Assembly (NCBI GenBank): GCA_034658655.1
Contig: JAYEFQ010000009.1
Span: 1-6,707, forward strand
Direction: 5' to 3'
DNA length: 6,707 bases
Source of the DNA: JAQIBY01 sp034658655
GTDB taxonomy: Bacteria > Bacteroidota > Bacteroidia > Bacteroidales > ML635J-15
Within the stretch, counting starts at the first letter, position 1. Every line of letters begins with the position of its first letter. The notes below the pieces were generated by a model that saw nothing but the letters and a program-made list of their open reading frames with translations, was not told the origin of the DNA and ran no database searches. Position numbers and translations under genes: made by a program. Positions 1 to 6,141 of the stretch are shown piece by piece.

Positions 1-1476
1 ACAACAGCTTTAACTATCGAAACTGGAGCATCCTTACATTTTGCATGGGCTGCTGATAATACTACTCCACTTGTTATTACAATGCCAAGCGGAGCTGTTG
101 GAACTAATACCATAACAACCGAAACTGGAACAACCCTATACATGACCCATTCCCAAGGACTTGATGATGGTACAAATTTGACAAACGGAAACGTGCAACA
201 GTTTGCTCAGGCAAACCGCAGCTTTAGTCAGACTGCGGATTTCTGGTATGTCGGGAAGGCTAATCAAGTTACTGGTAATGCCATTACAACGGTTTCGACA
301 AATAAACTTATCGGTGTTGATATGTCGAATTCAATTTATGAAACCAGTTTAACGGCTAATATTATTACTAGCGGAAAACTTATCCTAACATCAGGTGTGC
401 TGAAAACTACCGATACCGAATTGTTAACGCTTGAAGATGGTGCAACTGTACATACAAACGTTGCCGGAAGCAATGGAGAACCTGGTTCTGCCAGCTCATG
501 GGTTGACGGACCAATGAAGAAAGTTGGAAATGATGCTTTTGTTTTTCCACTTGGCGAAACCATTTGGGCTCCAATTGGCATTTCTGCTCCGTCTGTGGTG
601 ACCGATGAATTTACCGGTGAATATTTCCATGAACCCTATTCTGATATTGTGAATGTTGAAGCAACTATGGATCGTGTTAGTGATATCGATTATTGGGATA
701 TTACTCGAAATAACGGGAGCTCTTTGCCCACAGTGACTGGTTACTGGAAAGATGATCGCTACGGAATTTCTGATATTGCTGATGTGGTAATCGCACATTA
801 CGATGGTGGAACTTGGAAAGATATGGGTAGCAGTAGTGTAAGTGGGACGACAAATAATGGCGAGGTGCAAAATTCAGTTGTGTTTACTAGCTTTAGCCCA
901 ATAACATTAGGTTTTAAAGATGCTCTTTTGCCAATAGAATTACTTTCTTTTGATGCAAAATATGAAAGCGATGATGTCTTGGTTAATTGGGCAACAGCAA
1001 GTGAAACCAACAACGATTATTTTACCCTTGAACGCTCAAAAGATGGTAGATTGTTTGAACTGGTAACAAATTATCCTGGAGCAGGAAATAGCAGCCGTAT
1101 CATTCATTATGAAATTATTGATTATACACCTTATGCTGGTAAATCTTATTATCGGTTAAAACAAACCGATTTTGATAATACTGTTTCTTATAGCAAAATA
1201 GTTTCTGTTAGTAATTTTGATAATAATGAATTAGTGCAGGTTTCAGTTTGGCGAAATGAAAATATTCTTTTTGTGCAGGCTGAAAATTTGACTAAAAATA
1301 ATGATATCCTTGTGCAAATTCACGATATGGCAGGCCGATTATTATTCGTGAAAAGTTTTGATTCGTATTCAGAAAATATTCAAATTGATTTAGGAAATAG
1401 AATTTTTACAAAGGGAATTTATACAGTTACTGTAATTGCTGATGAGTTTTATAAAACACAAAAGCTGATTTGGTAA
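1..1476 (+). CDS. Large secreted surface protein with T9SS C-terminal domain, 3' part
   Basis: The reading frame is open from the first base and stops at TAA 1474-1476, so this is the last 491 residues of a longer protein whose start lies left of the window; the internal Met at base 82 is not a credible start. Residues 1 to about 300 are Thr/Asn/Gly-rich beta-type sequence without a recognised enzyme motif. From about residue 310 comes the stretch LPIELLSFDAKYESDDVLVN followed by WATASE, NNDYFTLERSKDG and SYYRLKQTDFD. This fibronectin III-like module is very common just before the sorting domain of Bacteroidota exported proteins. The last 80 residues (DILVQIHDMAGRLLF, then GIYTVTV and the C-terminus KLIW) resemble a type A T9SS sorting domain, but the usual YPNP entry motif is missing. 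The inferred role is a surface-anchored or secreted structural protein, exported by Sec and then T9SS. The next gene follows after 21 nt, suggesting co-transcription. Confidence 0.85.
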   Translation, partial: TTALTIETGASLHFAWAADNTTPLVITMPSGAVGTNTITTETGTTLYMTHSQGLDDGTNLTNGNVQQFAQANRSFSQTADFWYVGKANQVTGNAITTVSTNKLIGVDMSNSIYETSLTANIITSGKLILTSGVLKTTDTELLTLEDGATVHTNVAGSNGEPGSASSWVDGPMKKVGNDAFVFPLGETIWAPIGISAPSVVTDEFTGEYFHEPYSDIVNVEATMDRVSDIDYWDITRNNGSSLPTVTGYWKDDRYGISDIADVVIAHYDGGTWKDMGSSSVSGTTNNGEVQNSVVFTSFSPITLGFKDALLPIELLSFDAKYESDDVLVNWATASETNNDYFTLERSKDGRLFELVTNYPGAGNSSRIIHYEIIDYTPYAGKSYYRLKQTDFDNTVSYSKIVSVSNFDNNELVQVSVWRNENILFVQAENLTKNNDILVQIHDMAGRLLFVKSFDSYSENIQIDLGNRIFTKGIYTVTVIADEFYKTQKLIW

Positions 1477-1497
1477 TTTATTGATATTATTTGTTTT

Positions 1498-4083
1498 ATG
1501 AGAGAATTTAAATATTTAATTGTTAGCATTTATTTGCTAGGTTTTAGTTTTAGTGGCTTCGCACAAGTTATTTTAAGTGAGGATTTTAGTGGAGGCCCGA
1601 CAGATTATACAACGGGTAGTTATGCTTATGATAGTGGAAACACCTGGGAACTTACCGCTATTCAGGGTGAAAATGATGCCAGGTTTCAGTTGAACACTAA
1701 TGCTTCCATTATTACCCCGGCGGTTAATACGGTTGGTACTATTTCTTTTCAATATAAAGAGGGAAGTAGCGGTGGTGGAAATTTACAAGTGCTTTTATCT
1801 GTTGATGGAAGCGGTTTTACAGAACTTGATGCACAGGCTTTTGCAGGAAATAGTTTTTCAGATTATTCATTAGTTGTGAATAATTTGAGTGATAATTGTA
1901 AAATAAAAGTTACTGCAAATTCCGGTTCACAATTGATTATTGATAATTTTGAGATTACTGAATATGTTGAGGGAGCAGAATTGTTGACAAACACTCCCGC
2001 TTTAAGCGGATTTCTCTATTACGAGGGCGAAGGTCCATCTACTACTAAGTTTTTTAACTTAAGCGGTAGTTTGTTAACTGGCTATCCAGATGATATCACA
2101 GTATCAGCACCAACAAATTATGAAATATCACTTGATGATGTTTCATTTTTAAATTCACTTGCTGTCCCGTATAACAGTGCAAATTTGTCGTCCACCACAA
2201 TTTATGTCCGACTTAAATCTGGCCTGTCTTTGGGCGACTACAATGAGAATATCACCATTAGCGGTGGTGGTGCTGACAATATTTTTGTTTCCTGTAGTGG
2301 TAGTGTAACAGAAATGCCGCCGCCTGCAATTTATGTTGTCCCTGAAGTCCTAACCGAATTTTCCTATATTTATGGGATAGGTCCTTCAGATTATCAATCA
2401 TATCAATTGTATGGAAATTATTTAACAGATTATCCAAATTCAATATCTGTCAATGCACCTGCTAATTATGAAATTTCATTAGATAATGCCAACTATTCAT
2501 CTAGCCTATCAGTGTCTTACGATAGTTATACTTTGCCTTCTACAACAATTTATGTTCGATTAAAATCAGGACTTGATGTCGGAAGTTATAATGCTGAAAA
2601 TATTACAAATGTCAGTAGCAATTATGGAACTAAAACAGTTAGTTGTAGCGGAATAGTTGAAGATTTACCTCCCGATCCAACTTTGTACCTTTCACCAACT
2701 TCCCTTTCGGGATTTTCATACATTGTCGGAAATGGTCCTTCATCTGAGCAATCTTACACACTCAGCGGCGCAAACCTGACCGGCTATCCGGGTGATATTA
2801 CTGTGACAGCACCCACAAATTATGAGATTTCATTGAGTTCCGGCACAGATTTTTCAAACAGTTTATCGGTACCCTTTGCTGATGCGAATTTTACCTATGA
2901 AATATATGTGCGCTTAAAAGTCGATTTAACCGCAGGCGATTATAATGACGAAGCAATTACCCACACCGGCGGTGGCGCAACCGAAGTAATTTTAAGCTGT
3001 AGCGGTGCAGTGCTTCCGGAATCATCTGATCCATGTCTTTACGAAGATTTTAGCGGGTTTACTGACGGTGCTCACGGATCGCCAGGCAGTGTTGATTTGT
3101 CCCCTAATATGGATTCTCATACTTTAACAATAGGGTGGGAGGGATACAAAGTATTCTCTGCTGGTGGTGAAGTGAAGCTTGGTTCTAGTTCCTATGAGGG
3201 ATATGTTATTACTCCAACAATTGATTTGTCTGCTGGAGGTTCTGTAAGTTTTGATTATGCAAAATATGGTTCTGATAATGCAATGGTTCAGATTTTTCAT
3301 GCCGCAGATGGTGTGAATTTTATGCAAATTGGTTCGGATATTACGCCTGGAGTTGATTTTGATACTCACACCGTTGAAATTTTAGATGGCACAGCGAATT
3401 CAAAAATTAAAATTGGGACGACAACTAAACGGATTTATCTTGATAACGTAGAGGTGTATTGTGGCATTCAAACTCCCGATCCAGTTTTATATGTTAATAC
3501 CAATGAATTGACATCATTTTCCTATTTGTTTGGAGAAGGACCCTCGCTTTCACAAAGTTTTGAATTAAGCGGAAATGATTTGGATAATTCTCAGTTGGAA
3601 ATTACGCCTTCTTTAAATTATGAAATTTCTTTGTCTGAAAGCTCCGATTATACCTCGAATCCGGTAGTTTTAAATTCATTTGACGGAAATTCCATGTCGG
3701 TTTATGTTCGCTTGAAAGCAGATTTACCTGTCGGAGATTATAATAATCAAACCATAATTATTTCCGGAAGTGGTGCCGCTTCACTGAGTGTAACATGCAG
3801 TGGGTTTGTTCAGGACAATGTTGAAATTGGGCACTTTACGGATGAATCAATTCAAATCTACCCGAATCCGGTAAGTCATTCATTATTTGTAGAGTTTGGT
3901 CAGTCGTTTGAGCATTTTACTTGGACCATATGTGATATTACAGGACGAGTATTTAACACTGGACAGGAATCTGAGTTTGATAAAACAATCCAAATCGATG
4001 TTTCTAATTTGCAATCGGGGTTGTATGTTTTAATCCTCACGGATGGACATCATCGAATTACCCGGAAAATTGAGAAATTGTAA
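1498..4083 (+). CDS. Secreted multi-repeat beta protein with T9SS type A sorting domain
   Basis: A complete 861-residue gene. ATG 1498 is chosen because it opens directly into a signal peptide: MREFK, a hydrophobic core, then GFA|Q with likely signal peptidase I cleavage after Ala22. No lipobox is seen. Residues 24-155 (EDFSGG... IIDNFEI) look like a jelly-roll or adhesin-type beta domain, and residues 513-660 form a second one (YEDFSGF... IYLDNVEVYCG). Four related beta repeats occupy about 162-275, 277-394, 395-508 and 663-774; each carries G-x-G-P-S, a Y-P or equivalent turn, N-Y-E-I-S-L and (I/V)-Y-V-R-L-K followed by a G-x-Y turn and C-S-G. Residues about 786-861 form a T9SS type A sorting domain, with IYPNP at 787-791, ITGRVFNTG and LQSGLYVLIL. 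No catalytic motif was recognised, so an adhesive or structural surface role is an inference. It lies 21 nt after the preceding T9SS gene. Confidence 0.9.
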   Translation: MREFKYLIVSIYLLGFSFSGFAQVILSEDFSGGPTDYTTGSYAYDSGNTWELTAIQGENDARFQLNTNASIITPAVNTVGTISFQYKEGSSGGGNLQVLLSVDGSGFTELDAQAFAGNSFSDYSLVVNNLSDNCKIKVTANSGSQLIIDNFEITEYVEGAELLTNTPALSGFLYYEGEGPSTTKFFNLSGSLLTGYPDDITVSAPTNYEISLDDVSFLNSLAVPYNSANLSSTTIYVRLKSGLSLGDYNENITISGGGADNIFVSCSGSVTEMPPPAIYVVPEVLTEFSYIYGIGPSDYQSYQLYGNYLTDYPNSISVNAPANYEISLDNANYSSSLSVSYDSYTLPSTTIYVRLKSGLDVGSYNAENITNVSSNYGTKTVSCSGIVEDLPPDPTLYLSPTSLSGFSYIVGNGPSSEQSYTLSGANLTGYPGDITVTAPTNYEISLSSGTDFSNSLSVPFADANFTYEIYVRLKVDLTAGDYNDEAITHTGGGATEVILSCSGAVLPESSDPCLYEDFSGFTDGAHGSPGSVDLSPNMDSHTLTIGWEGYKVFSAGGEVKLGSSSYEGYVITPTIDLSAGGSVSFDYAKYGSDNAMVQIFHAADGVNFMQIGSDITPGVDFDTHTVEILDGTANSKIKIGTTTKRIYLDNVEVYCGIQTPDPVLYVNTNELTSFSYLFGEGPSLSQSFELSGNDLDNSQLEITPSLNYEISLSESSDYTSNPVVLNSFDGNSMSVYVRLKADLPVGDYNNQTIIISGSGAASLSVTCSGFVQDNVEIGHFTDESIQIYPNPVSHSLFVEFGQSFEHFTWTICDITGRVFNTGQESEFDKTIQIDVSNLQSGLYVLILTDGHHRITRKIEKL
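1981..3819 (+). repeat. Four copies of a ~115-residue beta repeat inside one gene
   Basis: Copies begin near 1981, 2326, 2680 and 3484 in the frame of the secreted protein; the first three are in tandem at spacings of 345 and 354 nt. The fourth is separated by the second jelly-roll domain. Each encodes NYEISL near its middle and YVRLK about 30 residues later, and ends in CSG. The DNA copies have diverged clearly, so this is an old protein-level duplication rather than a recent expansion. Confidence 0.85.
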
Positions 4084-4092
4084 TTGTTTTAA

Positions 4093-4110
4093 TAACGGAT
4101 TTATCCGTTA
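4093..4110 (+). terminator. Hairpin just after the T9SS gene, possible terminator
   Basis: TAACGGAT (4093-4100) and ATCCGTTA (4103-4110) form a perfect 8-bp inverted repeat starting 9 nt after the stop codon. The position suits transcript termination or 3'-end stabilisation. No T-tract follows (the next bases are GGGGTTG), so a classic intrinsic terminator is doubtful. It may simply be another member of the palindrome cluster to its right. Confidence 0.4.
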
Positions 4111-4182
4111 GGGGTTGACAATAAATAAGTTGGTCTGAATAGATGATGTTATACCCATAGTGAATCCGCAACATGGCGTATG

Positions 4183-4227
4183 CTACATCGGCATTATACT
4201 TGCAATTTTGATTAATAATTGGTATAA
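4183..4227 (+). repeat. 45-nt direct repeat, copy 1
   Basis: This segment starts CTACATCGGCATTATACTTG and recurs at 4395-4439 with 41 of 45 bases identical and no gaps. The copies are 212 nt apart and bracket the hairpin cluster at 4234-4318. It is likely one copy of a dispersed intergenic repeat family. Confidence 0.75.
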
Positions 4228-4233
4228 TAAATC

Positions 4234-4318
4234 AGTTCCGTAGGAACTTTCTATTTTTAACCCCGAATGGTAGTTCGGGGATTAAAACAGACAATATGAT
4301 TAAAATCCCGTTAGGGAT
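4234..4318. repeat. Cluster of three short perfect palindromes
   Basis: Three hairpins lie in 85 nt. AGTTCC/GGAACT (4234-4239 and 4243-4248) has loop GTA. CCCCGAA/TTCGGGG (4261-4267 and 4274-4280) extends through TTTTAA/TTAAAA at 4255-4260 and 4282-4287 with one bulged A. ATCCC/GGGAT (4305-4309 and 4314-4318) has loop GTTA. The loops of the first and third, and the dyad at 4093-4110, share the theme CCGTTAGG or CCGTAGG. This suggests fragments of related interspersed elements. The middle hairpin, flanked by T-runs on both strands, could also terminate transcription. Confidence 0.65.
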
Positions 4319-4328
4319 GACCTATTTT

Positions 4329-4410
4329 TATAAGACCGATTGTGATTCAAAATTACCGATAGGCTTCGCTTTGCTACGCCTATCGGTGTTGAATCTACAT
4401 CGGTATTATA
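4329..4410. repeat. 82-nt interrupted palindrome (long hairpin)
   Basis: Nested arms pair in order: TATAA 4329-4333 with TTATA 4406-4410, ACCGAT 4335-4340 with ATCGGT 4399-4404, GATTCAA 4344-4350 with TTGAATC 4389-4395, and CCGATAGGC 4356-4364 with GCCTATCGG 4378-4386. That is 27 base pairs interrupted by a 1x1 mismatch, a 3x3 loop and a 5x2 loop, with a 13-nt apical loop at 4365-4377. The right arm runs into copy 2 of the 45-nt repeat. The structure suits a REP- or MITE-like palindromic unit. No coding frame uses it. Confidence 0.7.
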
Positions 4411-4439
4411 CTTACAATTTTGATTAATAAATGATATAA
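4395..4439 (+). repeat. 45-nt direct repeat, copy 2
   Basis: It matches 4183-4227 at 41 of 45 positions. Its first 16 bases are also part of the right arm of the long palindrome at 4329-4410, whereas copy 1 has no matching left arm. Copy 1 may therefore be a decayed or truncated version of the same element. Confidence 0.75.
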
Positions 4440-4513
4440 GATGTATATCCTTTAAAAAAATCGTTGACACCTTGCTGAGAAGAGTTTTGTTTATTTCCAT
4501 ATTTCAAAATAAA

Positions 4514-4547
4514 TCGCCATTTTGTCAGCTAATTGCCAAATTTGCAG
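4514..4547. promoter_or_regulatory. Paired GCCA...CAG boxes upstream of the redox operon
   Basis: GCCATTTTGTCAG (4516-4528) and GCCAAATTTGCAG (4535-4547) are similar 13-mers set 19 nt apart, a little under two helical turns. Each is weakly dyadic: CA and TG steps are centred on an AT core. They lie about 145-175 nt before the start codon of the redox fusion. A pair of boxes at such spacing could bind a regulator, but the similarity is modest and no known operator was recognised. Confidence 0.25.
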
Positions 4548-4690
4548 TTCAATAAAAATGTGTAAGATAAATCATATCTGTGTAAGGTTTAGCATATCAG
4601 TAGATTGTAACATGCCGTTAATTTTCAACAACATATTTCTCAATTGGTACAAGATTTGCTCATTGACATGGAAATTTTGTGAAAGTAAAG

Positions 4691-5275
4691 ATGAAAACAA
4701 CAATAATAAATAATCACAATGACTTATTAGACTTGCTATCGGCAAACGAAAAAGTATATTGTTTGATTTTTAAGCCCGATAGTGAAATAAGCTCCTGCGC
4801 AAGTACAAAGTTATTTGATGCAGCAAAAACATCACAAGATGGCGTATTAGCGACAGTTGATGTTTCCAAAGTTCGTGATGTTCATACAGAATATGCTGTG
4901 ACGAGTGCACCTACTTTATTAGTTTTTAAAAAAGGGAAACAAGTAAATCAGGTAAAGGGCTGTAATGATATCAAATTTTATGAAAATTTGTTGAAAGGAG
5001 CATATTTTGTGAGTAAAGATGGAAAAGAAAAACCGGCAAAATCTGTGACGGTTTACACAACACCTACTTGTACATATTGCAACAGCGTAAAATCGTATTT
5101 GAGGAAGCTTCAAATTGTTTTTCGAGAAGTGGATATTTCCAAGGATCAAAAACAAGCAGAAACACTTGTGAAACGAACAGGGCAACAAGGTGTCCCGCAA
5201 ACCGATATTAATGGTACCTTTGTTGTGGGTTTTGATACCATGAAATTGAATCGATTATTAGAAATTCAAAATTAA
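4691..5275 (+). CDS. Thioredoxin-fold/glutaredoxin fusion protein
   Basis: It encodes 194 residues from ATG 4691. An in-frame GTG four codons upstream (4679) is possible, but ATG begins the domain naturally at MKTTIINN. Residues 1-105 have a thioredoxin-like fold: the cis-proline loop TSAPTLLVFKKGK lies at about 70-83, but where WCGPC should stand there is SEISSCAS with a single Cys36, so this half cannot do ordinary dithiol chemistry. Residues 118-194 form a glutaredoxin domain with TPTCTYC (active-site CxxC at 127-130), the cis-Pro loop TGQQGVPQTDING with Pro169, and GFD at 180-182. The protein is cytoplasmic because no signal peptide is seen. It probably reduces disulfides or mixed disulfides, with the N-terminal half as a binding or regulatory module (inference). 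A GroES-like gene follows after 31 nt, and both precede one terminator. Confidence 0.88.
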   Translation: MKTTIINNHNDLLDLLSANEKVYCLIFKPDSEISSCASTKLFDAAKTSQDGVLATVDVSKVRDVHTEYAVTSAPTLLVFKKGKQVNQVKGCNDIKFYENLLKGAYFVSKDGKEKPAKSVTVYTTPTCTYCNSVKSYLRKLQIVFREVDISKDQKQAETLVKRTGQQGVPQTDINGTFVVGFDTMKLNRLLEIQN

Positions 5276-5306
5276 AATAAGTTAAATAATTAAAATTTAT
5301 AGAACA

Positions 5307-5594
5307 ATGAAAGATTTACAACCACTCAATGAGAATGTATTGCTGGATATCAGCGAAGAAGAAACTGAAGAGAAAACAGCAAGTGGAATTATTATTCCGG
5401 AAACTGCAAAAGAAAAGCCGCAGTATGGAACTGTTGCTGCAATCGGACAAATTGAAAATGCTTCAATTGCTGTTGGTGATAAAGTGTATTACAAGAAATT
5501 TTCTGGTACTGAATTAGAAGTTGAGGATAACAAATATTTATTAATTCTTTACGGAGACTTACTAGCAAAAGTAGTTGATACTGAAAGTATTTAA
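5307..5594 (+). CDS. Divergent GroES-family (Cpn10) co-chaperonin
   Basis: It encodes 95 residues, about normal for the family. Hallmarks are the N-terminal P-L-N-E-N-V-L-L strand (canonical P-L-x-D-R-V-L-V, so the DR pair is replaced), the mobile loop EEKTASGIIIPETAKEKP at 21-38, AVGDKVYYKKFSGTELEV at about 55-72, and the end strand YLLILYGDLLAKV. The mobile loop has the hydrophobic III tripeptide expected for docking on GroEL. The roof region between AAIG and VGD (44-58) is only about 10 residues and lacks the usual Gly-Pro-Gly or Gly-Asn-Gly turn, so the dome cap is probably reduced. No groEL follows; a terminator does. The gene therefore looks like a second, specialised cpn10 cotranscribed with the redox fusion 31 nt upstream. 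The family call is firm, but its distinctness from the housekeeping GroES is inferred. No Shine-Dalgarno site is seen. Confidence 0.88.
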   Translation: MKDLQPLNENVLLDISEEETEEKTASGIIIPETAKEKPQYGTVAAIGQIENASIAVGDKVYYKKFSGTELEVEDNKYLLILYGDLLAKVVDTESI

Positions 5595-5608
5595 TCCCTT
5601 TTCTATTG

Positions 5609-5649
5609 AAAAAAATCCGCATATCGATACACGTATGCGGATTTTTTTT
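5609..5649. terminator. Strong bidirectional intrinsic terminator
   Basis: ATCCGCATA (5615-5623) pairs perfectly with TATGCGGAT (5634-5642) around a 10-nt loop. Seven A (5609-5615) precede and eight T (5642-5649) follow, so either strand reads as stem plus U-tract. It sits 14 nt after the GroES-like stop codon and 11 nt beyond the stop of the minus-strand transposase remnant, and can end transcription from both sides. Confidence 0.9.
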
Positions 5650-5660
5650 GACTTCTGTAG

Positions 5661-5993
5661 CTACCCTTTCATAATATCCTCTATTTTGATATTAAATAAT
5701 TTTGTAATTTCACTCTGAATTTCATTCAATTCCGGAACCAAAATTTTCTTCATTCTATGTCCTATTTCTAATTCATCTATTTTAATGTTGTTTAATTCGT
5801 CAGTAATATCATCGTATGATAATTTGCAATTATTTCTTTTATTGTATGTTTTTAACCAATGATAAATACTGGGTTCCAACTCTTTAACTATGGCATAAGA
5901 AAACATACATACAAAAACATGACCTTTGGTTTGAACCTCGTTTACATGATAAATTGGTCTGATATTTAATTTATTTATCACGTGTTTTTGAAA
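5661..5993 (-). pseudogene. C-terminal remnant of an IS4-superfamily (IS1634-like) transposase
   Basis: The minus-strand frame reads from an in-frame stop at 5996-5994 through FQKHVINKLNIRPIYHVNE and ends EDIMKG with a stop at 5661-5663. About 110 residues remain, although transposases of this type usually have 450-600. The stretch LNIRPIYHVNEVQTKGHVF followed by VCMFSYAIVKELE matches the conserved tail of IS1634-type DDE transposases (RPIYH, basic/polar, (A/G)HxF, hydrophobic helix). The catalytic Asp and Glu region is absent. A GTG at 5981 is the only internal start and is probably not used. The DNA right of about 5994 does not continue the protein in any frame I could see, so the element is deleted or truncated rather than frameshifted. 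The exact IS family is uncertain. Confidence 0.72.
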
Positions 5994-6016
5994 TTAATTT
6001 GGTGTTAGAAGTCCCC

Positions 6017-6076
6017 TTAAGTTTATTAAGCAATTAAGAAGATTAAGAAAAAACCACCTTAATGAAAATCTTAATT
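6017..6076. repeat. Phased TTAAG repeats forming a dyad
   Basis: TTAAG occurs at 6017, 6026, 6034 and 6043, at steps of 9, 8 and 9 nt. It is followed on the other strand by CTTAAT at 6058-6063 and TCTTAATT at 6069-6076. AATTAAGA (6032-6039) pairs with the latter and ATTAAG (6042-6047) with the former, giving a 14-bp interrupted stem with loop AAAAAACCAC. It begins about 20 nt from the transposase truncation point. Confidence 0.6.
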
Positions 6077-6141
6077 TTCTGTAACTAATCAGTATCAGCA
6101 AAAGTAGCTCGTTACCGCAAATTTGAGAAAGAATATTGGAA

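Larger units (their letters stand above)
4084..4690. other. Intergenic region rich in palindromic repeats
   Basis: About 600 nt separate the T9SS gene from the redox operon. Short open frames here (for example 4522-4713 plus and 4300-4500 minus) cross hairpins and repeats and encode nothing recognisable. The left two thirds (4093-4440) hold a series of perfect short dyads, a duplicated 45-nt segment and a long interrupted palindrome. The right third (4441-4690) is plain AT-rich DNA and should carry the promoter of the downstream operon. I found no convincing match to the Bacteroidota promoter consensus (TTTG near -33, TAnnTTTG near -7). A weak candidate pairs TTTG at 4541-4544 with TAAGATAA at 4563-4570. 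Confidence 0.7.

Noticed and set aside
4300..4500. Minus-strand open frame of 66 codons
   Set aside because: It runs through the long palindrome and a repeat copy, and the peptide shows no recognisable pattern.
4679..4690. GTG start four codons upstream of the redox fusion
   Set aside because: ATG 4691 starts the domain directly and is the stronger start codon; the upstream extension adds only MKVK and no visible ribosome-binding site.
4522..4713. Plus-strand open frame of 63 codons before the redox fusion
   Set aside because: It lies in the promoter gap, overlaps the true start of the redox fusion in another frame, has many Cys/Ile/Asn residues typical of translated AT-rich spacer, and resembles no family.
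5307..5594. Standard groES-groEL operon
   Set aside because: A strong terminator follows the GroES-like gene, and the next gene is a transposase remnant on the opposite strand, so groEL is not adjacent.
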